In this document: positions 10,874 through 20,848 of the stretch, piece after piece
Layout: each line of letters opens with the position of its first letter
Position numbering within the stretch: position 1 is the first letter of the stretch
Source: Triangularia verruculosa
Taxonomy: Eukaryota; Ascomycota; Sordariomycetes; Sordariales; Podosporaceae
Direction: 5' to 3'
DNA: 64,000 bases
NCBI GenBank assembly: GCA_033296885.1
Contig: MU863901.1
Span: 62,001 to 126,000 of the forward strand
The notes under the pieces: generated by a model
Databases searched by the model: none
What the model saw: only the letters and a program-made list of their open reading frames with translations
Told to the model about the DNA's origin: nothing
Program-made: the position numbers and the translations under genes

Positions 10874-12004
10874 ATGCCCACTGATCCAAGCTCTGTGCCT
10901 GACTTTGACAACCTTCCTGCTGTCGAAGGCCATCCCCAAGGTTGTGCCTGGGGAGCCTTCGATGCCGACGGCAAGAAAGACCACTATGGCACGCTGAACT
11001 TCCTGACCCCTGAGATTGTGGCTGCCGCTGCCAAGGAAGTTCAGGATGGAGTTTCCATCTCCCTCAAGTATGTGTCAATGGCTTTCATCTCGCCACGGAT
11101 GCTGACACGCTAGAAGCTGGCCGCTCAATGGCATCAAATTCCCCTTTCCCTTCCGCAAAGCTCCAGTACACAAACCCATCGCCCTCCGCGAAGCAGGAAT
11201 GGGCGTCGATGGTTTTGACGACGAGCTCGAAATCAACACCCAGTTCTCCTCCCAATGGGATTCCCTCTGCCACGTCGTCCTTTCCTCGGGTGAGACCTAT
11301 AACGGCTTCAAGCCCTCCGTTGAGCTCCTCCAAACCACAGCCACCGAGGACAACGACCTTCCCACTCTTGACCACTGGCATTCCCCTGCCAAGGGCTGCA
11401 TAGTAGCTCGAGGTGTGTTGATTGATTTTAAGCGCTATGTTGAGGAGACCACAAGTAAGACCTATGACCCAGTTGATGGGCACAGGATTACCGTGGAGGA
11501 GATTGAGGCAGTGGCAAAGCATCAAGGGGTGGAGTTCAAGCCAGGAGATGTGTTGATTGTCAGAACCGGGTTCACGGAGTTCTTGGAGAACCCAACTCCG
11601 GAGGGTTTTGCCAAGATGGCTACCATGTCGCTTTCGGGCGTGCATGGCACGACGGAGACGGCGAGGTGGATCTGGAACAAGAGAATCGCGGCAGTGGCGT
11701 CGGATTCGCAGGCCTTTGAGGCGTTGCCGCCATTGAAGGAGAATGGGGAGGTGGGCGGGGTGTCGGATTTAGGTGAGTATTGAAGTGTTTCCGTAAAGGA
11801 AAGGTATGGCTTTACTAACAAATGATAGTGCTCCACAAGTGGTTCTTGAACTACTTTGGCTTGCCCATCGGTGAGCTTTGGGACCTGAAGGCGCTTGGAG
11901 AGTATGCCAAGAAGAAGGGCAAATACAGCTTCTTGTTGACAAGTGTGCCACTGAACCATCCTGGTTTGGTCGCATCACCTCCTAATGCCGTTGCTTTGTT
12001 CTGA
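10874..12004 (+). CDS. cyclase-family (PF04199-like) metal-dependent hydrolase
   Basis: Three exons (10874-11067, 11114-11772, 11829-12004) give 342 aa; the introns are 46 and 56 nt. The protein matches the fungal branch of the cyclase/kynurenine-formamidase-like fold: an N-terminal DNLP..EGHPQGCAWGAFD, ISLKSWPLNG, the metal-site region SSQWDSLCHV, AKGCIVARGVLIDF, EFKPGDVLIVRTGFTEF, GVHGTTETARWIWNKRIAAVASD and the C-terminal ELWDLKALGEYAKKKGKYSFLLTSVPLNHPG. Canonical members carry HxGTHxDxPxH. Here the first segment is Q-W-D-S-L-C-H (112-118), as in many fungal paralogues. The family hydrolyses amides, esters or lactones, so acting on a BVMO product is plausible. It is divergent from the BVMO and convergent with the thioesterase. 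Confidence 0.88.
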
Positions 12005-12168
12005 GAAGATATGGTATGCTCCTTCTTCGGAAGATCAGCTCAACGAGGATCGTATGAAAACAAACTGTGCAGTCAAAGCAAACAAAAGCTCCATGCCGTC
12101 TATGCCTCTATCAGTGGTCTATATGAATCAACCCATATCTACCAACAGGACCACCGCTCTACTATGCT

Positions 12169-12705
12169 CTACTCCGCTGCATTCCCCCTCTGAATCAACA
12201 TCTCTTCCTCCTTCTCTCCAGCCTTAGCCGTCTGTCCAAACAGCAAAAACTTCGTATGACTTCCCATCGCCACAACTGGCCCCTTCTCCCCATCCGCCGT
12301 CGTCACCCCCCGCCTAATCTCAAAACCGGTGAAACCCAGATTCTTCCCCGCTCTCCCAACCCAGGCCTCGATTTCGAGTACATCCCCAACCTTGGCCGTC
12401 GAACAATAACTAACATGCATGTCTGTGCTCACTCCCGTCTTTTGCAGGCCTGTCTCCGCTGCAATCGCCATGCCACCCGCCCAGTCGCACAGTGTCCCGC
12501 TTACGGCTCCATGAAGAATGTTTTTGGAGTTGGTGTGGATTGCTGTGACGTCCAAGTGGGCGATGATGCGACCTTTTGTGGCGGCGACCAGCCGGATGTC
12601 GGAGAGGAGGTGGTTGTAGATTGAGGAGTTGGGGCGGATGTAGTCCCAGGTTGATTGCACGTGGGACAGGATGGAAGGGTTGGAGGGGTGGGCAAAAGTG
12701 GACAT
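12169..12705 (-). CDS. hotdog-fold thioesterase (PaaI/ACOT13-like)
   Basis: Single exon, 178 aa. ATG 12705 is used because the upstream in-frame candidate at 12720 is TTG. The hotdog core shows GRIIAHLDVTAIHTNSKNIL followed by HGAVSGTLCDWAGGMAIAA, the helix motif of the PaaI/ACOT13 group (HGG...D in the canonical form). Next come GVSTDMHVSYCSTAKVGDVL and GFTGFEIRRG. The family hydrolyses acyl-CoA thioesters in the cytosol or mitochondrion. The C-terminal GEKEEEMLIQRGNAAE tail is charged and probably flexible. It lies tail to tail with the cyclase-family gene, 164 bp between stops, and could finish a degradation route started by the CoA ligase or BVMO, but no operon-type evidence exists in a fungus. 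Confidence 0.85.
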   Translation of the reverse strand: MSTFAHPSNPSILSHVQSTWDYIRPNSSIYNHLLSDIRLVAATKGRIIAHLDVTAIHTNSKNILHGAVSGTLCDWAGGMAIAAETGLQKTGVSTDMHVSYCSTAKVGDVLEIEAWVGRAGKNLGFTGFEIRRGVTTADGEKGPVVAMGSHTKFLLFGQTAKAGEKEEEMLIQRGNAAE

Positions 12706-13552
12706 CTTAAACGTTGGCAATGGTTTTTAAGTGTTTGGGGGACAAAGTGTGGCTGATACTGGTTGGTGTTGTCGGCAGTGAGCTTGTGAAGACGGAGCAC
12801 CGGGGTGGAGTTGATTTCGGGAATTGCGGGCCTGGTTGGGTTGAAAACTGGTTCGAACTCCACAAATTGCTGCGTTTCTCTTTTTGAGTAGCCTAGGTTG
12901 AAAACGAGTAAGTTGCTACCTTCTGCTCTCACACATTCTTGCGATTCCTTCTTTCCAATCGGCCCCTTTCTGGCCTTATCGGGCTATCACTATCCCCCTC
13001 ACATTCGCGGTTGCCAGTTTCAGATATTTTTTTTTGGATTCTTAAGGGAAATGAGCTGAAGTTCAATCATACACTGGCAGCCTGAAGATGGCAACTTCAG
13101 TCAAACGCCACTACATGAAGAGCGGCATCCTGATGCTTTATATCACCATTCTTTCTTCTGGCTGACCATTCCGAAAAGTAAAGATGGGAGTACGGTGATG
13201 TCTGAGTTCAAGATAGAGTTTAACCGGAGGTTCTGCCCAAAATCTGTTCATGTCCATCGCTGAGGTTTCCTTTCTCCATTGCGTAGAATTAATTTAAATT
13301 CAAAAGTTCACTCTCATTCGGGTCTTTCCTTCCTCCCCACTTTGCCTGTATGAAGGGCCGTGCTCTCACAGAACTGTGGGTGCCACCTGATAAAGGGGGA
13401 AGGGACAACCATCTAGGACACCACTGTCACTTCCCTATCACAACACCCCGCTTGCTATGGCGGTCTTTTTGTCGGCATAAATCAATCCTCCCACTTCCAC
13501 CTCCAGCTCTGAACTCCCATCAGGAACCACAACGGCGCAGCCAACGGTCACG
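12706..13552. other. divergent intergenic region, no gene seen
   Basis: Upstream region shared by the thioesterase and F-box genes. It is rich in pyrimidine tracts near 12930-13000 and 13300-13350. The ORFs on either strand lack recognisable features. Confidence 0.6.
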
Positions 13553-15252
13553 ATGGTGGCGACTCGATCTCAAACACGCAAAGAGGCGCGGAAGCGCAAG
13601 TTCATCGAAATTTCTGACGCTGAAGATGCGGGCAAGCAGCCCCAGCAGCAGATCGTCGTCGCTACCAGGAATGCCCTGCCCGATTTTAGCCCTACGAGCT
13701 TATCTTCGCAAAGAGTTACACTCGACGCCTTGCCAACCGAGATGCTCTACCTGATTTTCGACTCTCGAGAAATTACATTCGCCCAGAAGAAAAGATTGTC
13801 CCTGGTCTGCAAGCGATTCTATGCGATATCGAGGTCATTACTCTTTCGTACATTGGCTTTAAGCACCGACGAGGAGGGAAAAGCCCACGACTGGATGGTG
13901 TATCTTGAGCAAGAAGGACAGCACATTGCTCAGATTGCTACGTATGTAAAGCGTCCCAGCACGCATGGTGAAGATTTGTCACTGATCACTGATCGGAAAA
14001 CAGACAGGCTGTACTGCACAACTGGGAAATGGCCCGTTTTCCCCCGGTGCTCATTAGCAAATGCAGGCAACTAGCTGTGTCGGGAATGTCACGCATGAGA
14101 AGAAAAGGTCGCCCTCAACTTTTACGAGCGTATTACCACGAGCGTTACGAGAAGGCCACAGAAGTCCGCAAGACGAGCTTGCCTTTTAGCCGGATTAACC
14201 CTACTCAAGCTTTTCGAGTCTTAGCTCGCATGCCTAACCTAGTCAAGCTTTCCTTAGATGGTTTTGAAGATGGGCTGCACGAGCTTTTCCCTTTCCGCGT
14301 GGAGCTTCTGGACACACTTGCAGTTGAACCTCAATGGCCCGTTCTTACAACAGTTCAAACCTTGACTCTAAGCCCTGACGTGCGGAGCTATAGTTTCAGT
14401 GACGAGTTGCATGCGATGATTCTGAGGAGCTGCCCAAATTCTCATACCCTTCGCATCAACTTTCGCGACTTGCCGTACTCGTCGAATTGCCTCTTTGACC
14501 AAATGCCGTTGGCTATGGCAGAAGCGTCCAGGTTACAACACCTCAAGACCTTGAAATTGTTCCGCTTTGGTCACTTCGCCGACAACATGATAGATTTCGA
14601 TGACGTTGAAAGTGATGAGGTTGAGATCGAGAAATGTTTGGATGGGTGGAGCCCGTCTGATATTGAAGGTAAGTGGCGGTGCTGTCTGCTGCTTCAACCT
14701 GCTTTTCGGCTCATGCTAACACAGCTTCTCTTTCGGCTAGCGTTACACCAGTATCTTCCAGATATTACCCGACTTTCTGTGTACGGTAACCTCAATGCTG
14801 ATTATCCATTCCTTGTACCATGGGAGGAGGACTATGATGTCTGGACTTACGAGATTTGCGAGTTCATACCGGCGTTCAGAGCTTTCGACAAGCTTGAGCG
14901 GCTTCTAATGACGGATGAGGTCATGATGGATGGAAATGATTTTCGAGTATGGTTGGAGAGCGTGGACTTTCTTGTCCACCGGAAGTTACCCCGTCGCTAG
15001 GAACGCGAGGTTACCCGTTGCGGGGCCGATAGGTCGCAACGACTCTCCATAGCTCGAGAGATATTCACCGACTGCGGGGAACAGCTCGTTGAGGTTTCAT
15101 TTGTTTGTAAGGAGAATGGACTGCAATTCACAAGGGGGCCGAACGGTGCCGGCCCAGTGAAAATGCGGAGTTTTCGCAATGACTACTTCAGGTACATGTC
15201 CGTGGGAATGGCTTTTGGCTCGGATAGCAATCCATTTCAGGTGCTCGATTAG
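13553..15252 (+). CDS. F-box protein; C-terminus interrupted by an in-frame TAG
   Basis: Exons 13553-13941, 14004-14668 and 14741 onward join in frame. The N-terminus is basic (MVATRSQTRKEARKRKF, a possible NLS). The F-box spans about residues 55-100 (LDALPTEMLYLIFDSREIT then KKRLSLVCKRFYAISRSLLF), followed by LRR-like repeats such as LARMPNLVKLSLDGF. F-box proteins recruit substrates to SCF ubiquitin ligases. A TAG at 14998-15000 ends the simple reading. The same frame then stays open for 83 codons to TAG 15250-15252, with protein-like content (LVEVSFVCKENGLQF). Either the TAG is a nonsense allele, or a 54-nt intron 14947-15000 (donor GTATGG, acceptor GCTAG) removes it, giving 503 aa. The 72-nt intron 14669-14740 is stop-free and in frame. 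Confidence 0.78.
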
Positions 15253-15685
15253 GCAATTCAAGTAGCAGGAAAACGACGCGGGGTGAGATGGTAGAACCAC
15301 GATGTATTATCTAGACATTTTAACTGCGCTTTACTACATCCCAGGGCATCTTTCAAAGTGGTCCAATGACTCTCTCCTTTTCAGCACATGAAATCTTTTC
15401 AGCTTGTGGTTTAAATCTTGTGTGTATACAGTTCTCGCAAGTCACCGAGTTACCTGGTGATCGCAGGCCATGTGTATTTGAATAACTTCGACATAATTAC
15501 CAAGCGTGGAACCTTCAAGAGCCTGACATTTATAACTTGCTTTGAGATTCATGTAACATCGAGTAAAAAGTTATACAATCTTGAACATGCCTATCGGATC
15601 TTGTTATTCCCCTCTGCCGAAAGACCCATTTTTGCATAGCGATCTGTCCTAATATGTGGTGTGCACGCCTCTATTTCCGGCATCC
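15253..15685. other. intergenic, no gene seen
   Basis: Spacer between the convergent F-box and peroxidase genes. It is AT-richer than the flanks in places (15380-15600), with no supported ORF or RNA. Confidence 0.6.
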
Positions 15686-16613
15686 TTAGACAGCCTCCAC
15701 CTTCTTCTGCAATTCCAAAATGTCAACGACCGTGAGCATGCTTTCTGATCGTTTAAACCCCTCCTGAAACGGAAGTCTTTCCTGTTCTGTTCCAGTGTCA
15801 GCAGATGCCACATCCAAATCATTAAGGTAATTTCCAATGCCTTTTGCCAAGTCGAAAAAAAGAAAAGAGGGGACAACAGACCAAACAATACCCTGACCCA
15901 GTCAGTGCGCGCATTCCCTTTTGCCCCTTCACCAAAGACCATCAGATATAGGCATGTTTCCAAGACTGAGAATCTGGCGTGATCCGGGGTGAGGTTGAAC
16001 TCTGGGTTTGAAGCCTTGGCAGCCTCTAGTCTCTCCTTTCTGGCGTTGGCAGCGACGTCGATGGGGATTTTCTCCAGCCCATGGAAATGCTTGAACACTG
16101 TGGCCCAGGTTTCGGGGGAGAAGGAGTGGTTGTCGCCGAAGAAGACGTCTTTTCTGCTGAGGGAGCCGTCGTGTTCGATTACTGGGGGGGTGGATGTGTC
16201 AGCGGAATCTTTTCGGAATTGTGTGGGATGGGATGGGTTGGGGGCATACTGCCGTGTTTGTTCAGGTCGTCCAGGTTGAAGGTGAACCAGCCGCCGGTTG
16301 TAGAGGTTTGTAAGGCCTTGAGTCCGACGATGAGAGTTGCGTCCGGGGCGAGGTTGATGCCTTCTTTGGCGGCCTGTATGAGTTTGAGGAGGGAGACGTT
16401 GGTGCCGTCGCGGGGGAGGTAGTTGTGGTTGGCGAGAGCGTTTACCATCGGGCAGGGGCTGCGTTTGTCGGTTGGTTTTGGGGGTTGGAAGGTGTGGTCA
16501 TCTTGTTGACTGTCATTGCCTTGGGCCGGCCGTGAAAGAATCGATTCTAGAGTGTTGTATGTGGTGGTGAATATAGCAGAAAAGGACGTGATGATCTTGG
16601 AAGCGAGCGACAT
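15686..16613 (-). CDS. heme-thiolate peroxidase / short unspecific peroxygenase (Peroxidase_2)
   Basis: Three exons (16613-16250, 16181-15882, 15786-15686) give 254 aa. The PCP motif SPCPMVNALANHNYLPRDG carries the axial heme Cys (about C54), and IIEHDGSLSRKD holds the acid-base Glu-His-Asp set (about 124-126). The closing ERLPFQEGF segment is typical of chloroperoxidase/UPO proteins. Intron 2 was placed with donor GTCTGT at 15881 and acceptor at 15787, because that yields VLFEQERLPFQEG as the family expects. A GTATTG donor at 15891 with acceptor 15782 is the alternative and only drops five residues. The size fits the short (group I) class. These enzymes use H2O2 to oxygenate or halogenate organic substrates. 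The N-terminus is weakly hydrophobic, so secretion is uncertain. Confidence 0.85.
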
Positions 16614-17909
16614 GCTGACGTTGACTTCACGGCTGTTTGTCTCAGGGACATGAATGGGTATCTAAATTTCGGATAGGAAAAAGTACGGACAAAATGATGA
16701 ATTTAGAAAGTCCCAGTGAGATGATAGATTATCAAGGATGCGACGTGGATTTTAAATCCGAGATTCCATCAGGTTGCTAGTCGATGTGTTGGATCTGAGT
16801 AGAATGCACGTGCACGCGCAGTCACGCACATCGAGCACTGTGTGTCAGAGGTACATCACTGTGTGTCAGAGGTGCATCACTGTATGTCAGAGGTGCATCT
16901 GCACGCCGAATGGCTGTTAGCTTAGTGCTGACTTTGTTTCGCCACCTGCATGGAAATTCATGTGAGCCAGTCTTCTGTTCCAGCCTTCCCAGCCACGTTG
17001 TGGACAATACTACCGAGATCCGACCACGTCAGAGGTTAGCAGCATCACAGGATAATTTATCGGCGTTCTTACACGCTGCACATTTGTGATTGAGGTCGAC
17101 AATGTTCAACTATTTTATCTGTAGGCAAGAGTGGCAGAGGATTTCCCGGCTTTTCGAGCCACGGGCTCGACAGAGACAGATACCTACAGAGACATAGAAG
17201 AGTGGTTGAGAAGATCCATTGCTTCTTAGTTCGACTCCTAGCACCCAACACTGTGCCCTGGTCGACCGATTCAGGTTGACTGAACTGAAGTCTAGCCATT
17301 AATGGCAAGGTAGCTACGCGACAAGGAAAAACCAACATCACGTCCAGCAGCTGCGGACTGTTGGTCTCCTGGGAGATATGTCCTTGGCCGGCAGCCACGG
17401 GAAGGGTTAGGGAACTATAAGACGATTCATTCCCGGAATTACCTCGAGGAAAATGGAATGTTTCTTCGCCCCCAGCCGCGGATCATAGTCTGCGATATGC
17501 AACCTTTCCAACAGATGCATACTCCTTTTTAACGACTATGTAGATAGGGACGTTGAAAGTTACACTTTCCTCCTTCTCCAGCTATACACTCATCATTAGG
17601 TGTCATGCCATCCCGTGTGTATCATGTCTATGAAGGACTAGCAAGGACGAAGACTGGTGTAGCTCCGTTTCCAATCGCCGATGTAGACATGTTTCTGGTG
17701 GGAATAGCTCCGTGAGCTTGGCCTCGATGCTCGGGGTGTGACAACCCACGCAGCAAGCATACTTTGAGATCGTCAGTCACCAGGTGTATTTCCAGATCGA
17801 TGGTACTCAGACCTTTTGAGCCCCAGGCAAGTTGCTGGCAGTCCCCTCATGCTCAACACATTTGACCAAAGCCTCTTTTGTTGCTTGTCTCGGGTTATCC
17901 AGCGTTTGG
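16614..17909. other. intergenic, with a 21-bp tandem repeat
   Basis: No gene seen over 1.3 kb apart from short unsupported ORFs. A three-unit tandem repeat lies at 16836-16898 (separate entry). Confidence 0.6.
16836..16898. repeat. tandem repeat, 3 x 21 bp
   Basis: Three adjacent 21-bp units begin CACTGTGTGTCAGAGGT and differ from each other at one or two positions (16836-16856, 16857-16877, 16878-16898). This is a minisatellite-like array about 220 bp upstream of the peroxidase start. Confidence 0.85.
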
Positions 17910-18089
17910 CTAATACATTGCGAGCTGTTCTAAACTCGGTTTATCAGTAATGTCCCTACACTCATAATAACTGGTGTAATTTACCATGATGTCATGACAT
18001 GCCAGGTCAGTCGACGGACATTGAGCGGCCCCTACGATGTTGCCAATCAGCACAAGCGGCAGGCACGATTGGAGAAGTCGGGGGTGCAT
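17910..18089 (-). CDS. candidate small secreted protein, 59 aa
   Basis: ATG 18089 opens a 59-codon frame that starts MHPRLLQSCLPLVLIGNIVG, a plausible signal peptide (short basic start, hydrophobic core, small residues before AAQC). The remainder contains CPSTDLACHDIM and YYECRDIT, giving three Cys after the predicted cleavage site. No homologue is recognised. A longer in-frame start at 18122 (MNCSLLFSCFK) exists but would displace the signal peptide. The short length and odd Cys count mean this could be a chance ORF or the first exon of a gene whose remainder was missed. Confidence 0.35.
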   Translation of the reverse strand: MHPRLLQSCLPLVLIGNIVGAAQCPSTDLACHDIMVNYTSYYECRDITDKPSLEQLAMY

Positions 18090-18733
18090 TTTGAAACATG
18101 AAAAGAGCAAAGAGCAGTTCACTGAGGTCCGCAGGCTTTATCAGTGCCGCCCTGCAGTATTTGTGCGCCCATCAGATTATTTGCCTATAAAGTAATGAAC
18201 TGCCATCCTCCAAGAGACCGCAATCAACGATGCAATCTAAACAGCATGGCAACAATATGGCTATCACCACATCGACCAATCAGAACCCCATTTCACCCGC
18301 TCATCGCCCGCACCCCATCAACCCCCCTCAAGTCACCTGGGGGGCAAAGTACATGAAAAAGGGAGACTACTACTCGACAAAACGTTTTCAGAGATAGTAC
18401 AACATCATCATAACTTGACCATCATTGGCTGTACCAAAGACTGCCTATCTTCTGCTGCGTATCGACTATTATTTAGGGCGGCCGACCTGGTTGGTATCCA
18501 CAACGTGCAAGCAGGCAGTACACCCTACAGGAAGATGCACCGTCTAGCGGCTAATACTGCAGAGATGCTGATAAATTGGCCCTGTCGGTAATTAATGTTC
18601 GCCATCCATTACCGGGTCGCGCTCGGGTGGTATACCTGAGCCCCGGATGCTGTAAAAGATCGGTCTTCCTTGTTCCTCGTCGTCATTCTGGCTAACCTTG
18701 TCTCCGACAGTCACCATCACGGACAACTAAGTG
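18090..18733. other. intergenic, no gene seen
   Basis: Divergent spacer upstream of the DUF1996 gene. No supported ORF, RNA or repeat. Confidence 0.6.
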
Positions 18734-19995
18734 ATGAGAAAAATGCGGTCTCTCACGCTGCTGCCCATCTTAGGGCTACTATCGACAGTTGCCCAAGCTG
18801 TGGTACGCTTCCACTGCTCGGCCCTCACGGTCCAGAGGCTGGATCCCCTTGTCAACCCGGGAATGATACCCTCGACTCACGTCCACCAAATAGTCGGCGG
18901 CGATGCCTTCAACGCGACGATGGACCCTTCCCTTGACCTGCCAAATCTGTCAACATGCACGTCTTGTCAATTTGCCGAGGACTTTTCGAATTATTGGACA
19001 GCCGTTCTCTACTTCAAGGCAAGAAACGGGACGTACAAACGGGTGCCACAGCTGGGGAACAACCAGTTTGAGAAGGCCAAAGGAGGGTTGACCATCTATT
19101 ACATGCAAGACGCCATTTATGACAGGACACAGAAAAGTAAAGTCCAGGCCTTCCAGCCGGTCAGTTACCCATCTTACCCCTAAATCCAGGTATCACGTCT
19201 TAACACACTTGTCGCAACAGGGCTTCCGCATGTTCGTCGGGGACCTGAACGCCCGTACAATCCAAGAAGCCGCCCGCTTCCGCCAGCTTACGTACGTCTG
19301 CATGGACACTTGGACCTCCCGCTCGCCGGAAACCATGGCTTTCCCAACTCGTAAATGCCCAGAGGGTATCATGACTTCGGTGCGTTTCCCCACATGCTGG
19401 GACGGAAAGAATCTCGACTCTCCCGATCACATGGCGCACATGTCTTACCCCGAGTCGGGTACTTTTGAGAGCGGTGGTCCTTGCCCGGAAAGCCACCCTG
19501 TCAGAATGCCGCAGGTCTTTTATGAGGTGGTGTGGAATACCAAGATTTTCAACAACGAAGAGTGGCCGGAGGATGGGAGCAGCCCGTTTGTGTGGAGCTT
19601 TGGGGATGCGACAGGCTTCGGGACCCATGGAGACTACGTGTTTGGTTGGAAGGGGGATGCGTTGCAACGGATTTTGGATGCACCATGTTGGTTTGACACG
19701 AACTGTGCGAAGGAGAGTGTAAGTGTTGTTATCTTGTTGTTTAGGGGTGACCCCTGGGCCCCTATTGTGGGTGCCGAGGAAGGATGTTAACAGTTATGGG
19801 AACGCAGAATAGCCCGCTGCAGACGATTGAGCAGATGAATGCTTGCACGCAACCTAGTGTTGTGGATGAGGATATCGATGGCTGTAAGTTCTTCGGTCGT
19901 GTTTTATTGGCATCCGCTGACAGTGGTGTGCAGGGCTTGATGAGCTGCCAGGCGGTTGGAAAGCCGACTATGGGCATGGTCACAGTCAACACTAA
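18734..19995 (+). CDS. secreted DUF1996 protein
   Basis: Four exons (18734-19159, 19221-19718, 19808-19883, 19934-19995) give 353 aa. The N-terminus MRKMRSLTLLPILGLLSTVA is a signal peptide; ATG 18743 is an alternative start that keeps it. DUF1996 hallmarks follow: FHCSALTVQRLDPLVNPG, STHVHQIVGGDAF, FRQLTYVCMDTW, KCPEGIMTSVRFPTCWDGKN, HMAHMSYPESG, CPESHPVRMPQVFYEVVW, FGDATGFGTHGDYVFGW and a closing NACTQPS..DGWLDELPGGW. The last piece is only obtained with all three introns removed. The family is extracellular in filamentous fungi, often next to WSC domains; its catalytic role is not established. Conserved His and Cys residues suggest metal or glycan binding. No WSC or GPI tail is present here. 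Confidence 0.92.
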
Positions 19996-20190
19996 CCAGG
20001 AGACAAACGGCGATTTTTTTAAGGAGATCTATCATAGACATGTACGGCTAGATTGACGAATACCACAATGTTGACTGATAATCTTTCGATATGCATGCGA
20101 TGAGTCTTTTCGGCTAACCACAGCTCCTACAAGCAAGAGATATCCGGGACACGTTATGCCCTACAACACGGCCCCCATCTCCTTTCAGAC

Positions 20191-20721
20191 TCAAGCACAG
20201 AGAGTCAAAACAACATTGCTCGAAGCGCTGCAAACCCTGACTTGGCTGCCTCCGGGCGGAACGCCAGCCGGCCAGACGATCTCTTGAGTGCAGGCTGGAT
20301 CGGCGCTCTTGACAGTGATCTTCTTGCCCACAAAAGCAGGGTTGTCGCCAAAGATGTTGCTCAGATCAAACCAAACTTGGTTGGCGCCAACATCGAGGCT
20401 GTATGCGAAGACCGTCTGGGGGGTGCCGGGGGTGTAGAGACCGTTGGGGTGGGAAGAGATCTTGAGAGCGCGACCGCCGGTTTTGGGGTCTACGTGGAAG
20501 GACTCAGCGTAGTAGCCCACGGTGCCGGAGAGGCCGTAGGGGCCGGTGATGTTGGTGCCGACTGGAAAGATGTTAGAACTGTATGGTAAGGTGGGTGATG
20601 GGAACTTACCGGGCCAGACGTAGACGTTGGAGGTGCACTTGTTGTTTACGCGAGCTGAGCCGATGGCTGAGGCGGTGGTGGCGAACAGGGCCAGAGGGGC
20701 GAGGAGGAGGGTGGTGAGCAT
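20191..20721 (-). CDS. secreted Bys1/thaumatin-like domain protein
   Basis: Two exons (20721-20610, 20561-20191) with a 48-nt intron give 160 aa. MLTTLLLAPLALFATTASA is the signal peptide. The mature protein opens with IGSARVNNKCTSNVYVWPVG, the joint being rebuilt across the intron, then has VGYYAESFHVDPKTGGRALKI, TVFAYSLDVGANQVWFDLSN, CTQEIVWPAG and a Cys-terminated tail RVCSASSNVVLTLC. This layout (N-terminal VxNxC, mid VxYSLD..VWFDLS, paired late Cys) is that of the Blastomyces Bys1/antifungal-like small secreted family. Function is uncertain; such proteins are abundant on hyphae and induced in development or infection. The intron is a multiple of three and stop-free, so its retention would still give a full-length protein. 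Confidence 0.85.
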   Translation of the reverse strand: MLTTLLLAPLALFATTASAIGSARVNNKCTSNVYVWPGKFPSPTLPYSSNIFPVGTNITGPYGLSGTVGYYAESFHVDPKTGGRALKISSHPNGLYTPGTPQTVFAYSLDVGANQVWFDLSNIFGDNPAFVGKKITVKSADPACTQEIVWPAGVPPGGSQVRVCSASSNVVLTLCA

Positions 20722-20848
20722 CCTGACGGTTATTGAAGGTGGCTAGAAGTGTGGAGGTGATGAATGGAAGAAGTGAGGGAGAAGGCAGATAGGCCATGCA
20801 CTTATAACCATTTTCTTGTGTCCATGCCGGACCTTGTTTTTGTGAGAG

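Noticed and set aside
17225..17260. AGTTCGACTCC, a B-box-like sequence
   Set aside because: The flanking bases cannot form a T stem and no A box precedes it.
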